A stretch of DNA of 64,000 nt from Acanthococcus lagerstroemiae (GCA_031841125.1 CM063106.1:72218101-72282100); one strand, 5' to 3'; shown: positions 21,570 to 33,193, counted from the stretch's first letter. The notes: generated by a model not told the origin, from the sequence alone. A program made the numbers and translations.

Positions 21570-23232
21570 ACACAGTAGACAATGGTAAAGCGGCTGGACC
21601 AGATGAAATACTCAGCGAACAAATCAAGAAAATTGGATTATCGGGCATCAAATGGCTGACGGACTTCAACAACGTAATAGATACAACAAAAATGCCAAAA
21701 TTATGGTCGAGGACAAAGGTAGTAGCTATCCTTAAACTTGGGAAAGATCCTAACGATAGGAAGAGCTACAGACTAATTTCCCTCCTTTGCCACCTCTACA
21801 AGGTGTTTGAACGGCTACTACTCAATAGGATACAAGACACGATTGATGGAAAACTCATCTCCCATCAGGCTGGCTTTCGATAAAGAAAAAGCTGCACAAG
21901 CCAGGTCACCAACCTCGTCCAACACATCGAAAATGGCTTTGAGAGAAAGAAAATCACAGAGGCGGTCTTCGTAAATCCAACTGTTGCATATGATACAGTG
22001 AATCAATCATCACCTACTATGCAGAAAAATAAACGAAATTACACGGGATTTCAAGTTCAGGACACTTAACATTGAGCAATGCCGGGCAATAGAATGTTCT
22101 ATGTCATTCACCAGAATAAATCGAGCAGATGGAGATGACAGACAAATGGACTATCACAGGGAAGTGTTCTTACCACCATATTAAATATATACCCTAAGGA
22201 CCAGCCAATTGGAGACCAGACAGAGCACTTTCTGTATGCTGACGACCTGGCAGCGACGGCGTAGGGGGATGCACACGCAGAGGTAGAAGGAAAACTGTAG
22301 GACATCCTTAATGAACTAGAAGTATATTACCTATACGAACAATGCTCTCAAGCCAAATCCATCTAAAACTCAGGTGTGCAGTTTCCGCCTAAAAAATGCT
22401 AAAGTGGGGTGCAAACTGAAGCTGAGTTTGGGGAGGAATACAGCTTGAAAACTGCGAAAATCCAAAATACCTTGGCGTCACACTTGACAGGACACTTACT
22501 TTTAAGAAGCATTGTGAGAATACTAAGATGAAAGTCGAAGCCAGAAATAGTATCCTGAAAAAACTCGTATCAACCGAGTGGAGAGTCAAGCTGAGCACAC
22601 TGAGGACCGCAACCCTGGTGCTCTGTTACTCTACCGCGGAATACGGATGTGCAGCATGGGGTAGATCTTCACATACCAAAAAAGTTGATGTGGCCCTGAA
22701 TAATACCATGCGGGTCATATCCCGATGCCTGAAACCAACTAGTCTCAAATACCTTCCTTGGATATATGGAATCGCTCCGCCGGAGGTAAGGAGGAAGTGG
22801 CTGCGGATGTGGAGAGGACTAAGAAGGGAAGCGACCCTCGCCACATCATGTTCGGCCAGGAGGCAGCAACGCCGAGATTGAAATCCAGGAGAAGTTTCCT
22901 CAACAATACATCGGTCCTTACAGACAACTCCTCAACCTCTAGGGCGACAAGATGAACAAACATCGACCACAACCCGCGCGCTGAAGACCTAGCCAGTGGA
23001 CATGATCTCCCCTATCCATCGTGGCTCACCCAGAATAGGCTGCGCACCGGATGCGCCCGTACAGCGGCAGACCTGACCAGATGGGACATACGCGACGACG
23101 CAGGATACCAGAGATACGGTCAGCTTCAAAACGACGACCACCTCCTTATATGCGGAGAAGGGACCACACATACCAGAGGGGAGATGTGTGGTAACCTAGA
23201 AGACAGCACCTTGGACCTGGTGCAGAGATAGA
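21570..23232 (+). pseudogene. Jockey-like LINE reverse transcriptase, decayed
   Basis: Segments of a non-LTR reverse transcriptase occur in order but in shifting frames. 21590-21884 gives GKAAGPDEILSEQIK, then KVVAILKLGKDPNDRKSYRL, ISLLCHLYKVFERLLLNRI and QAGFR followed by a stop (finger and motif 1-2 region). The next frame gives FVNPTVAYDTVN, where the family has a motif A Asp box (here replaced). 22143-22262 gives NGLSQGSVLTTILNIYPKDQ and FLYADDLAATA, with the catalytic YADD box intact. 22528-22881 encodes the thumb/connection part (EYGCAAWGRSSHTKKVDVAL). The last part, 23020-23232, reads NRLRTGCARTAADLTRWDIR and DHLLICGEG, then stops. There are at least four frame breaks or stops, and the endonuclease is absent. 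It lies inside the hAT element at 20517-23412. Confidence 0.88.
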
Positions 23233-23320
23233 GAAGGAAAATTTTTAATTTAAAACTTAAAATTTGAAATTTAAAACTTAAAGTTAACTGCCAATGCGTC
23301 GAAGTCCGGACACGAAAGAA
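23233..23320 (+). repeat. LINE-proximal AT-rich tail
   Basis: Just after the LINE stop come repeated 'aatttaaaacttaaa' words (about 23245-23285), possibly the LINE 3' tail. The hAT 3' part resumes by about 23350 with 'gaggcccgggttcttgggac'. Confidence 0.35.
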
Positions 23321-23484
23321 GAAAAAGAACAGTAGAAAAAATGTGAAGGTTCCTTCGATGTGGAGGCCCGGGTTCTTGGGACCCCAGGCCCCCCCCCCTG
23401 AATCTGGGCCTGTCTAGTTTACGAGTGTTCTAAATAAAACATATCTTGCTGCCATGAAAATGTCTTTACAATATACCCAATATG

Positions 23485-23591
23485 GCGTGGTGGGACGTAT
23501 GGCGATGCACGCATGCCAAAGTGGCCCCTATGGCACCACACCCCCACCCCGGAAACTACCTTTTCGAGTATCGCATCAGTGGCCGGAGGGA
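23485..23591 (-). repeat. 3' end of R1-like LINE (copy C)
   Basis: Reverse-strand match to the last 110 bp of the LINE at 39848-40764 and to the left end of 50251-51146: gtggtgggacgtatggcgat, gcatgccaaagtggcccc, 'ggaaactacc', 'tcgagtatcgcatcagtggc'. Flanks 'tatacccaatat' (23472-23483) and 'taaacccagtat' (23594-23605) agree at 10 of 12 positions and may be the target duplication. An extremely 5'-truncated copy. Confidence 0.8.
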
Positions 23592-23605
23592 AATAAACCC
23601 AGTAT

Positions 23606-24779
23606 ACTTTGAAACTTCTCCGGAATTTATACCCTAAATAAGCAGGCCCCTAAATATGAACCGATGAGATCAGTCCAGCATGTCCCTTTGATTCCACCAA
23701 ACTGTAATACAGTGTACACGGCTCAGCACATAAATTACTATCCCGTTACTTTTTTAGTCTCCTTTCTTTCGGATACCGTTACAATGCAATGGAGTAGCAG
23801 AGATTTCAAAATAAACAGAAAATGGTTGAAATTACCCTCGGTAAATTCAGCTGATTTGCATTTAAAGTGAGTTTTCTTCGCGGTTATAGATTATGCGATC
23901 GTGCGACGTTTTAAAGATGGAGCTATTATGTAAGGTGTAATGTAAAGACGGAATGGAATGGAAGGGTTGGTGGAATGTGTTGCGACGTTTTGTTATCGAG
24001 GTACACATCCACGCCGCGTTTGGGGAAAAATCTGGCTGTTTTTTAAACTGTTGTAAATATTCCATTCGCATTCTCTGTGGAAATGTGTTTTACCTTCAAC
24101 CTGTACACCCATTTCTGGCTACGCGCTGGATGATTCGGGCTGAGCGGTTGCTCTTGCGAAGGTTTTCTTTCTTCAAGATGATGCTGCCATTGGCAAGCAT
24201 CAAGAGAGGGTGATCTTCATGAGGAGGTCCGCAGATTTCAGCATTTTAGACGTCCGCGTGAACACGAACCTCGACGCATTCGAAGAGCAGTCAAGTCGAC
24301 GAGTGGAAGTAGATTCACTGCGTAGCCGAGAGTCGATTAGAAACCATCAATGCCCTATTCCGTATTTTTCCTTTCTTTTTCGTTTCGCATCGGATACGAT
24401 TTACCGTTTGGAATTGTTATATAGAAAAGGGCTTTCCCTCAATAAGAAGTTTTAAAGGCTACAAGCGGAGAATAATAAGTAAAATTCTTAAGTACTTTGA
24501 GGGTAGAAGAAGACGGAGGGGAAAAAAAAAGAATTTCTTAATTTACAAAAAGAGACGAACGAGTAGTATTTTAAAACGGTGCGCGGTTTTCGGAGTGGGT
24601 GCGAATTCGAATTGTAATCGATGGAATTCGCGATAATTTTCTGTGAGTTTGAAATGTACTCCAGCATTCGGTTTAATTAACACAAAAACTGTTATTCGGT
24701 AGGCAGAGGCGCGAATTCGAAATTTTTAGCGTATACGGTCAAAAAGGTTTTCCCTATACACACAGCGCAGGAAGCACAA
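23606..24779. other. Unrecognised, mostly non-repetitive sequence
   Basis: A stretch with many cg words between about 23870 and 24460, lacking transposon features. Overlapping plus frames (23953-24213 and 24210-24455) have no recognised domain. Texture resembles 1736-2430, so a conserved element or unrecognised exon is possible. Confidence 0.25.
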
Positions 24780-25046
24780 TATGTCTGTGCTGCGATGTCA
24801 GCACCTGATATGTCACTTTTCATCAATTTATCGAAAACTGCACTGAAGGTTCAGAAGCATGTAAATAATCGAGTTATTGGTAGAATTGTTTGATTTCTTT
24901 TAATCAACAATTAATTTAAAAAATATAAAAAATGAAACAATTCTACCAATAACACGATTTTTTACATAATTCTGAACTTTGAACGCAATTTTCGACGAAT
25001 TTATGAATAATGACATATTAGGTTTTGACATTGCAGCACAGATGTA
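24780..25046. mobile_element. Foldback MITE with about 110-bp arms and TA flanks
   Basis: The left arm begins tgtctgtgctgcgatgtcag and continues 'ctgatatgtca', 'gttattggtagaattgttt'. The right arm carries the inverse of each: 'aaacaattctaccaataac', 'tgacatattag', 'gacattgcagcacagatg'. The arms span about 24782-24892 and 24936-25044. TA dinucleotides lie at both ends (24780-24781, 25045-25046), as in Tc1/mariner-type insertions. No coding capacity. Confidence 0.8.
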
Positions 25047-25084
25047 ATCCACACCCAAAAAGTGTTTAATAGAAAAAGGTTGAT

Positions 25085-25411
25085 GATACGGTTATCAGTC
25101 TTACGACCGGTTTGATGCAGCTCTCCATTTCTTCCTATCTTGTGCAAGTTCTTTCATTTTATAATAAAACTCACATCCTTGATTATGAACATACTGGAAT
25201 CTTTGTCGACCTACCCAATTCTTTCCTACCACTCTTCCTTCTAGCAGCAGTGATATTATTCCTGGGTGCCTCAAATTCTATTAGTTTATCTCTCCTTCTC
25301 TTCAGACAATTCCAAATATCTACTTTACCTCATACTCTGTTAATTACTTCCTCATTTCTTACCCTGCCCGTCCATTTGGTGCTAAGTATCCGCCTACAGC
25401 ACCAAGAAAAA
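25085..25411 (-). pseudogene. LINE C-terminal fragment, same family as 43283-43640
   Basis: The minus strand has the same sequence order as 43283-43640: gcatcaaaccggtcgtaaga near the 3' end, gaaatggagagctgcatcaa, and an upstream part around 'aatgaggaagtaattaac'. In protein terms it decodes to the KELAxDREKWRAASN-like terminus of an RTE-like LINE, with frame breaks. Directly beside it on the plus strand is another LINE remnant. Confidence 0.7.
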
Positions 25412-26295
25412 GGTTAGTAGACCAGATAAAAGAAATGTGATGAAGGACAAACAGCAGGAATCAAAAATTTTGGAAAACACACCTTTGTTGGCAACAACTT
25501 GGACGATGTACTGACCACAGCCTCACAAAATCTATCTGAGTCAGCGAAAGAGGGCAGACCAACGTTTCAGTTTACTCAAATTTCTTATGAAGAAAAAAAA
25601 TAGTACAATCGAGAAAATCTTAGGCAACAAAAACTCAAAACTACAAGCCACTAAGTAGAGCTGAGTGCTGTATGTGAGCTAGTAAAAAAGAAAAGAAAAG
25701 AAAAAACAGAAAACATAAATAATAAAATAACTAAGGACACTTGAGCAATAACGAAGTGCACAAAATCTATCCGAAAGCAGTTAATGCTAGGAAAACCCGG
25801 ACCAACTATCTAGAGGACAGGAAAGACAGTAAAATCTATAGCAGAGCTAGAATCAATGAAGTAGAACGCGAATATGATCAAGACCTATGAAAAACACAAC
25901 AGAAAAGCAATCGGAGTTGGTCAAGATCAAGAGTAAGACTCAGCTATGAAATGGAACTATGTATCATAGAAGCCGAAGTAAAATAAAGCCCCAGGTTATG
26001 ATAACCTAACAAATGAGCACTTCAAAGAAGAAGGCCCAGCACAAGTTTAAGAAAAAAATTTCAACGAGGGCTTTACGATTAAGAAAATCCCGGAGGAGTG
26101 GAAGTGCTCAAATATAAAATTAATTAATACATAAGAAAGGGGGCCCGTGCCTAATCGTAAACTACAGCCCCATATCTCTCTCCCCAACAATAACAAAAAA
26201 GTTCTCTAAAAAGTAATAGAAAATAGACTAGAGAACATTTTGGCTATCCAATATTTAAAAAAAACAACAAAAAAAAAACAGGCTGGATCTCGACT
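25412..26295 (+). pseudogene. LINE reverse transcriptase remnant, heavily decayed
   Basis: Plus-strand translation from about 25985 gives NKAPGYDNLTNEHFKEEGPA, FNEGFTIKKIPEEWKCSNIK, then LPTITKKFSK and NRLENILAIQ in adjacent frames. These match the K.PG.D..., P..W....I and LP...K.FSK...NRL blocks of the reverse transcriptase finger region in endonuclease-type LINEs. The upstream part (25412-25960) carries the linker ('RKRLVDQIKEM'). Several stops and frame breaks; the catalytic YADD box is absent, so the copy is 3'-truncated or lost. Confidence 0.7.
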
Positions 26296-26639
26296 TCAAT
26301 CAATAATTAGCGCACCTGCCGCCCTCCGCATAAATGTTTAGTCCTTTTTTTCCTATTGCAGGAGCAAGGCTATTTTTCCTTACCTCTGTTTTCTCTTTTC
26401 CTCTCTACCAGACTCACCTTTTAGTTAATTGAACGTCCTTCTAACTAGATAAGCTGGAATCATAGCCCCTTTGGCCTGTTATAGAGGGTTTGTCATAAAT
26501 TCCTGTTTTTATTTTATTTTATATTTATTTATTGAAAAGTCGGATACAGATAAGACAGACTGGTACTTTCAAAGGCTAAAGTTCAATTTATTGTGGGATG
26601 AAAATTTTCCAATTTACACCCCCCCCCCCGCCAAAAAAA
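26296..26639. other. No gene recognised
   Basis: T-rich sequence, then a run of 10 C at about 26621-26630. The 62-codon plus frame at 26471-26659 is not supported. Confidence 0.3.
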
Positions 26640-27460
26640 GAAAACGAAAACAAAGGTGAGTATATAGCACCAACTTTGAAAATCTTCATTAAAAACATAT
26701 CAAAAGAAAGTCTGGAAACAGAGTTTTCTCTTGGGTCACTGAGTTCGAAAATGTAATCAGATTTTCAATCGAACCCCGATTTTGCCCCCAAATTCGACTT
26801 TTTTCTTTCTAAGAGGCTAGTTTTGACTGAGTTGGAAAAATTTAAACGTATCAGAATAGAGGCGTTCTCTGGGTGACGAATTCGAAAACTTTACCAGTTT
26901 TTTCCCGAACCTAGTTTCGTGCTATAACCTAAAGTTGACCCCTTTAAATGGACCAATTTAACTTCGCTGAAATAATTCAATAAGGTATCGAAGTCGGGGT
27001 TTCTGATCGCAAATATGTAAAATTTGAACAGATTTTTTGACCTTGATTTGGGGTACGAAATTGAAACTTGACCCATTCAAACGAGTATAATATTGACTCA
27101 ATGTGGAAAATCAGCCGAAGTATCAAAATAGTGTTTTATACGTAGGCAAATTCAAAACCTTATTCAGATCTCCGATTTGACCCCATATGATACCCAAATT
27201 CGACTTTTCTCCTTCAAAGAGGCTAATCTGACGGTGCCAAAAAAATTAAACAAGGAATCGGAGCATAGCTTTTTTTGGAACGTTGAGCTCGATAATTCAA
27301 TTAGATTTTCAGCCCAACCCCAATTCGAGTTCCCAAATCCAAATTTTGACACATTCAAAAGGTAAAAATTATTTCTGGTTAAAGAATCAAACGAAATACC
27401 GAAATACTGGTTTTTGGATCTCCGAATTCGAAATTATATTCTCCTCCTTCAAGAGAAGAA
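26640..27460. repeat. Diverged tandem array with GAATTCGAAA / TTTGACCC theme
   Basis: Phrases like 'gagttcgaaaatgtaatcag', 'ccgattttgcccccaaattc', 'gaattcgaaaactttacc', 'gatttgaccccatatgat' and 'gacttttctccttcaaagag' recur in the same order at intervals of roughly 140-200 bp. Open frames on both strands share short peptides because of the repetition. A second block of the same kind lies at 29640-30460. Confidence 0.5.
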
Positions 27461-29639
27461 AATAAGTTTCTTGTTTCACGCAGAAACGAGTGGAATTCAT
27501 TTCATTCACAGGGAAAAAGAAGGAGTGATTTTCTTCTCTTTTCTTAAAGAAAGGAACTGAATTTTTCTTGCGGAGGGAAGAAAACAGATATTTCTTTTTA
27601 CGAAGAAAGAACATGTCTTTCGTCCTTTGTAAAATTGAACAATTTCAGTAACCCACTTTCAATGAAAGGATGAAGTTCTTTGTATTCAGAAAATTGAGGG
27701 GATGATTTTCTCCTCTTTTTTCAAAAAAAAAAAGGGAAGAAGTCTATTTGCAGAAAACCAGGAAGAGGCCCACAAAAAAAAAACTTTGGTTCTTCTAATT
27801 AACAAAGGGGAACAGGATTTTAGTTTTCCTCGAAGAAAGAAACGAAAGTTTTTTTTTCCATCTCAATTTCTCGCTTTTTTCTCAAGGAAAGCAAGAAATA
27901 AATGTCTCCTTCATTACTTTATTTCGATAGTTTATCTCATCGGAATGTTGATGAACCTCAAAATACAAACAGTAGGTGTACTTCGAATGACCCAAACTGA
28001 CTCAGTTAAAAAAAAAATTAACTAGTCATCGATATTAAATAACAACTTTCCTCGATCAATCTTTCCGAAAATTTCGTTATTTTCTGAGCGGAAGGAGAAG
28101 CAGATCGACGCTTCCCACCCTTGAATACAAAAAATGAGAGGAAAGGGAGGCTGATTTTCCTTCTATTTTGTATTAAATTTTTCAAGCGCAGGCGGCGCCC
28201 CTAATATAAATACAACACTGATGCAGCTTCTTAGGATAAAATTACTCCCTCATATAAGTGGAGGAAACAGGCGGCAGAAAGAGCAGCTACCCACGAGCCA
28301 GAATTCGGAGGAGGGCACTACCTTTTTAGAATATCATTCACTTTGAAAATAAGCGTAAAGAGGAGATACTAGAATGTGACGACCTATTATGTCCAAATTT
28401 CAAAGGATTTTCCTTTTTTTTCTTTTTTTTTGCTTTATTTCAGTGTTTATCAGGCCCTCTCCGCCTCCACTGCAGTCTAGATGAGACACTCCAAAAGCAG
28501 AGACACTCTCCTTGAATTTTTTCGTTTTCTGCGCCGTTCTCATAAATGTTATACTCGTATATATTCAAAAAGAGAAAAAATAAAGAAAACTAATCGCTAC
28601 TTTTTAAATGCAATAGGTAATCCTCCAATCTGAAGATAACGTTCTTGGTGCAAGAAATCGAGGAGGAATTCGAATCTAAATATCACTGTTGACAGTTTTA
28701 AACGTACTTCTGTTTACTGAAGTCAACAAGGCACATTGGCTCTCATGATAATATTGTAACTTATCCGGATGCCCATCGAAGTTGTTCTTGTCGGTAAGGA
28801 AATAAATTAAGGCTGTCACAGACCTCACCGAAACACCACTACCGAAATGTAAGAAAAAACAGGTTAAGAGTGGAATGTTGTTATCGTTACTGATTATAAT
28901 GATTGACTAATATTGTTTATTTACGAAATTTTACCCAGTTATATTGTTTGTCGAAACTGAGAATACATTTTTTCGGTGAAGGAAAATGGAACCTGGAACT
29001 TGGTAATAATTCAGTAAGATCAATTTGTTCGAAAGTACGGCTCGAGTTTTCATGTTAGGGTGTGTGCCGTGTGCTGCGTGTGCGTGTTCATCTCGCCTTA
29101 ATTTCGTGGAATGGGAGCAGGTTAGATTTCTTAACCACTTCAGATGGATCCGGTATTAAGCTTTTTGTAGAAAGTATTTTCGGTGACTGTTCGGCGACTG
29201 TGGATTGAAGGCATAAGACTGCAACTGAGTAGCCAAATCATACCACTGCTGCTAGTCGTCAACATCATAAGTACTAAATTAAATCGAAATGAGTTCGGTT
29301 CAAATTGCGGAAGAAAATTGTACTTCGTGATTCTTTTGAAATTCACTTTTAATCTTCTTAACGTTAGCGATGGTCCGTATTTTTTGTTAAAGATTTTATT
29401 TGTAAAAGAAGTCAGTAGTGTATAAGTATTGTAGCTGTATTTTCATTTGGTAATCCGTAGGCAGGTCGGAAGGAATGCCCCTCACTTTGAAATGCTATGC
29501 AGGCTGCTAGAAGAACGATTAAGCATTATAACTAATTCGCTCGACGTCTTCGTCAACATGTGGATATTTGAAATTGCATAATATACCTTATGAGATTACT
29601 CCCACTCGAGACTGAGAAAATCTCAGTCAAGAAGTTTCT
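27461..29639. other. AT-rich sequence, no gene recognised
   Basis: 27461-27900 is rich in aagaaa/ttcttt words. 28100-28330 and 28600-29450 look less repetitive. Open frames (27702-28025; 29183-29425 on plus; 29140-29346 on minus) have no recognised domain. Confidence 0.3.
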
Positions 29640-30460
29640 TCCTGTTTTCGGGAAAACCTTACAAATTAGCCCTTCAGAAGAGGGAACAGTTGATTTTGAA
29701 CCCTAAAGATCGAATTAAATGCCCAGATTAAAATTTTGCATTCAACGATCCCAAAAATCCCTATCCCGACACTTGTTCTCCTATTTAAGTAGGATCAATT
29801 TTGGTGATTATACAGATCAAATTTGGATTTTGTAGCCTCATCGTGGTTTGACCGAATACTTTAATTTGATTTTCGAAATAAGAGACGTGACAAGCCCTTA
29901 TCCCGATGCTATGTTCAAGATTTTCGGCAGGCCTCACGACAGAGAGAGGAAAAGGGCGATTCTCTCGGGCGCAGACATCTGGAGGTTTAGATTTTTCATC
30001 ATCTGATCTTGTTCTGGGTCTTTGAGCGCAAACGGATCCGGATTGTTTTCTCGACGGTACAATTTTTTGGTACAGTAGTCCATTCAAAAGAGGGGGAAGT
30101 GGTTGATTGAATTTGAGGCCCAAGTCGGAACCGATCAGAAAGTCTGATTGAATTCTCCAACTCGGCATCCCAAAAACCAGTATTTTGATACATCGTTCGA
30201 CTTCCTAAGTGAAACGATCTGGCTCATTTGGAGGGAAGGATTCTGATTTGGCGGGACAAAATCAGGACTGAACCAAAAAACTTGCCCATTGTAGGTTCGA
30301 AACTTAAATTTTTGGGGCCAAATCGGAGTCAGATCAAAAATCTGATGCATTATTCGAAATCAGTGACCAAAAATATCCTATTTCAATATTTTATTTGGCC
30401 ATTTTCCTTCTACGATTCCGAAGTTGGTAGCGCGTTCGAGCCCCTTTTCGAAGATAAGTA
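29640..30460. repeat. Diverged tandem array, second block
   Basis: Shares with 26640-27460 phrases like 'gttgattttgaaccc', 'ttttgcattcaacgatcccaa', 'caaatttggattttg' and 'ccaaaaaccagtattttgat'; compare 'gaaatactggtttttggat' at 27399. Members appear in both orientations. Limits approximate. Confidence 0.45.
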
Positions 30461-30584
30461 ACTTTTTCAATCAAAACGAAATTCGACATGAATTGAAGGT
30501 CCTTTTTGGTCCTTCGGAGATCCGACGTCACGATTTTTAAAAAAACAACAAAAAACAAACAAACCACTTCGTGATGCACCTTTC

Positions 30585-31080
30585 ATAAAGAAATCATAAA
30601 ATCTTTTTAAAAAAACCATAACTATTGAGAAATCATACAGGAAAAACAAGGTAGAGAATCATGTCGGAAAATTCTATACAAACTCAGGTAGCCTGATCCC
30701 ATAATAAAAACATCAATTAAAGAAACAGAAAGATTAAACAGAGAACATGAACTGAGATCATACTGGAAAATCATATGGGGAAATAATTCAGGGAAATCGT
30801 AATAGGAAAACATACAAGAAAATTATGTATGGAGATATTAAAATAAATTGCTTGAGACAATTATGTAGGGAATCATACATGGGAATATTATAAAGAAAAA
30901 TATAGGAAGATTACATAGGGAAATCGTATAGTAATATCACATCAAAACATTACGTAAAAAAGATCAGTTAGAGAAATCGTATAGGAAAATCATAGCGACA
31001 AATCATACAGGAAATTATAAGAGACCTTAAAGGGAAATTACACAAGAAAATATTGTATAGAAAAATCTTGTACGGACACC
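30585..31080. repeat. Degenerate GGAAATCATACAGGAAA array
   Basis: About 500 bp of variants of 'gggaaatcatataggaaaat', at spacings of roughly 17-25 bp (aaatcataaaat, agaaatcatacagg, gggaaatcgtata, aggaaaatcatagc and others). No coding support. Confidence 0.65.
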
Positions 31081-32543
31081 ATGTTGGTATAGGGAGCAGA
31101 ACCGAGGGGTAGAGAGGAGCAGATACCATGTCAAAATTTACTGCCACTTAAAATTTTATAATTTTTTAAAAGTAAGCAAAAATAACAATAAAATATTCAA
31201 GAATGGCAGCTTTTCTTTTTTCGGAATTTTGAAAGCCCATATACATTCGACCTTCTATTTTTCTACTTTATCTTTATCCCCCCTCCCCCCGCCAATACAA
31301 AGCCCTTCCAAAATAAGCATGTTTTCAGAAGCATGGAATACATTATAAAGGTCAACAATAATGTCTTGTAGTATAGCAAGCATATACCAAATAAATGGCC
31401 AAAACCGGATGAAAACTTACCAAAAAATCCCGACCAAAAAGTGAACAATTTTTTTTTTGATTTGTCAAAAATGATGGCTGACTACTAAACAGTCGAATTC
31501 GCCAAAAAGTACCAATGCCGAGGATTCGCGAGGGGAAGGGAGTCTCCCCCGCTACGCCGTTCTGCAATGGAAGGTGAAATTTTTCCTTCCTCAGCCTTTT
31601 TCCATAATTTTCGTTCGGTTTCGGCCATTTACTCTGTATTTTGAATATTAATCAAAAAAAATAATTTTTTTTTGCTTGAATGCTACCGAGTTGGCATTTT
31701 ACGAGACAAGTTTTCGCCCATTTATAGTCGCTTTTGGACATCAGTCGGTTATATATAAAAGTCATTGTGTGTGGTTTTTTTTTTGCATTTATGTATTTAA
31801 TTTTATTTTCACTTTTTTATTATTTATTTGGTTGCATCAAAAATTTGTATTATGAATTGGCATTTTCGGCCTATTTCTACCCTTTTCCCACACCGAAAGG
31901 GCTCGCCATTTAGTAGATACGTGAAATCGATTTTTTGTGATCGAGTTATCAGCTGTGGAATGTTAAACAGTGAAAATTTATTAAAAATCATACTAGTTTG
32001 AAAAATTTAATTTAAAAAAGTTACAATGCTAAGTACCCTAAAAATTATTTCGATATCATTAATTACACAGCTATATTAGACATAAAAGTACCGATTTTTG
32101 TCATACTTTCAATTTTTTTAGTAGAGATCGTAAATGCAAGCAGTCCCACCAAGATTGAAGAATGTCTTTTTAGTTACAATACAGTAAATTTTACACACGA
32201 AGGCAATAGTGCAGAATGTAATTTTGCAGAGAAATTATAGTTTGATTCAGAAAAAAAAAAGACAAGTAAAGAAATGTTTTAAAAATGTGTTTTTTGTCCG
32301 ACTTTTGCCCCGAACCACCCTATTGCGAACTAGCAACACTGATATAACCGGAAGTGTTTCAACTGAGGAATTATCTATAAGAAGGGTCTCCGCTAAATGT
32401 ATTTCTCACGGAGCAGAGGCCCTTTTTATGTATATGTATATCTTGTTCTTCAGTTATTTTGAAGCACTTTTGAAGTTAAAATTGCGAGAAGTGATAACAG
32501 AACAGTTTTTAGTTTGATTCATCATCATACTGAAATGATATCA
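31081..32543. other. Unrecognised AT-rich sequence with a dispersed repeat
   Basis: The segment 31378-31560 resembles 33245-33410: 'accaaataaatggccaaaac', 'gaaaacttaccaaaaaa', 'gaccaaaaag', then a G/C-rich end 'gaggggaagggagtctcccc', suggesting two copies of one DNA element. A stretch ending 'cgctacgccgttctg' (31567) resembles a hAT terminus without a clear partner. No gene was recognised. Confidence 0.4.
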
Positions 32544-32800
32544 CAGGGTGTCTACGTTTTTCCGAAGATTAGAATTTCTTGACTTTTCCAGATTTCTCCA
32601 GTACATTTTCCAAAATTTTTTGTAACAAATAAATTATTTAAAAAAATGTTCAATTGAGTCTGACAGAGAAAATTGTACAATGCTTTCACATCATAAAATT
32701 TTCTTCAAAATTCCCTGATTTTTTCCTGATTTTCCCACGTCTTACAGAATTTCCTGACTTTTCCCTGACTTCCAGAATTTCCAGAAAAGTGGCCACCCTC
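32544..32800. mobile_element. hAT-like MITE of the CAGGGTGTC type
   Basis: The left end cagggtgtctac and right end gtggccaccctc are imperfect inverted repeats. The body carries repeated 'ttcctgacttttcc' and 'attttccaaaattt' phrases. Just outside, 'gaaatgata' on the left and 'tatcatttc' on the right are also inverted, so either the terminal repeat extends further out or the element sits in a small palindrome. No ordinary 8-bp duplication was seen. Confidence 0.6.
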
Positions 32801-32957
32801 TATCATTTCACTATGATGTTGTGGTATTTGGTTCACCTACTCTGTGAGAACATTTTGTGACCCCTTGTTTTCTTGTACCCCATATCAATGCTACTGCGCA
32901 AACCCACTTCATTTTGGTATACTCTTTTCTTCCTGAAATACATGTCTCGAATAACAT

Positions 32958-33193
32958 TTTATATGCTTTCATATCCTAATAAAAAATAAAGAGCTAAATC
33001 ATACGTTCTGGCTTCGTGTCGGAGGGGGGGGGGGGAATTTCTATCAACAACGCGGCGGCAGACTGCAGTTGGGCAGCAACAACACGGCTGTAGATTGTAA
33101 ATGTCAACCACTGAATTCGTGTTGGGGAGCGTGTCGGGGGAGCGTTAGGTTTTTCGCTCAAGTATACCCAGTAGTAAAAGCATATAAAATGCT
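32958..33193 (-). mobile_element. Single copy of the TATATGCTTTTACTA repeat family
   Basis: Left end 'acattttatatgctttcata' and right end 'agtaaaagcatataaaatgc' are inverted repeats. Internal order is the inverse of the composite at 7117-8083: G-run, 'caacaacgcggcggcagact', 'caaccactgaattcgtg', 'tcgctcaagtatacccagta'. This copy is complete enough to suggest the full element is about 235 bp. Confidence 0.7.

Larger units (their letters stand above)
20517..23412 (-). mobile_element. Decayed hAT transposon with nested LINE
   Basis: The left terminus caggcccggattca and the inverse of the right terminus caggcccagattca match at 13 of 14 positions. Both sides are flanked by an identical 8-bp duplication, tctagttt (20509-20516 and 23413-23420). 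Near each end lies a 'gggtccc' or 'gggaccc' block. The element holds a transposase C-terminus on the minus strand (20821-21030) and a plus-strand jockey-like LINE (about 21570-23232), which must have inserted later or replaced most of the interior. Length 2896 bp including the LINE. Composition, TSD length and transposase remnant all agree on the hAT superfamily. Confidence 0.9.

Noticed and set aside
25112..25417. 101-codon plus frame with hydrophobic residues
   Set aside because: Antisense to the decayed LINE tail on the minus strand; the homologous segment at 43283-43640 does not keep this frame.
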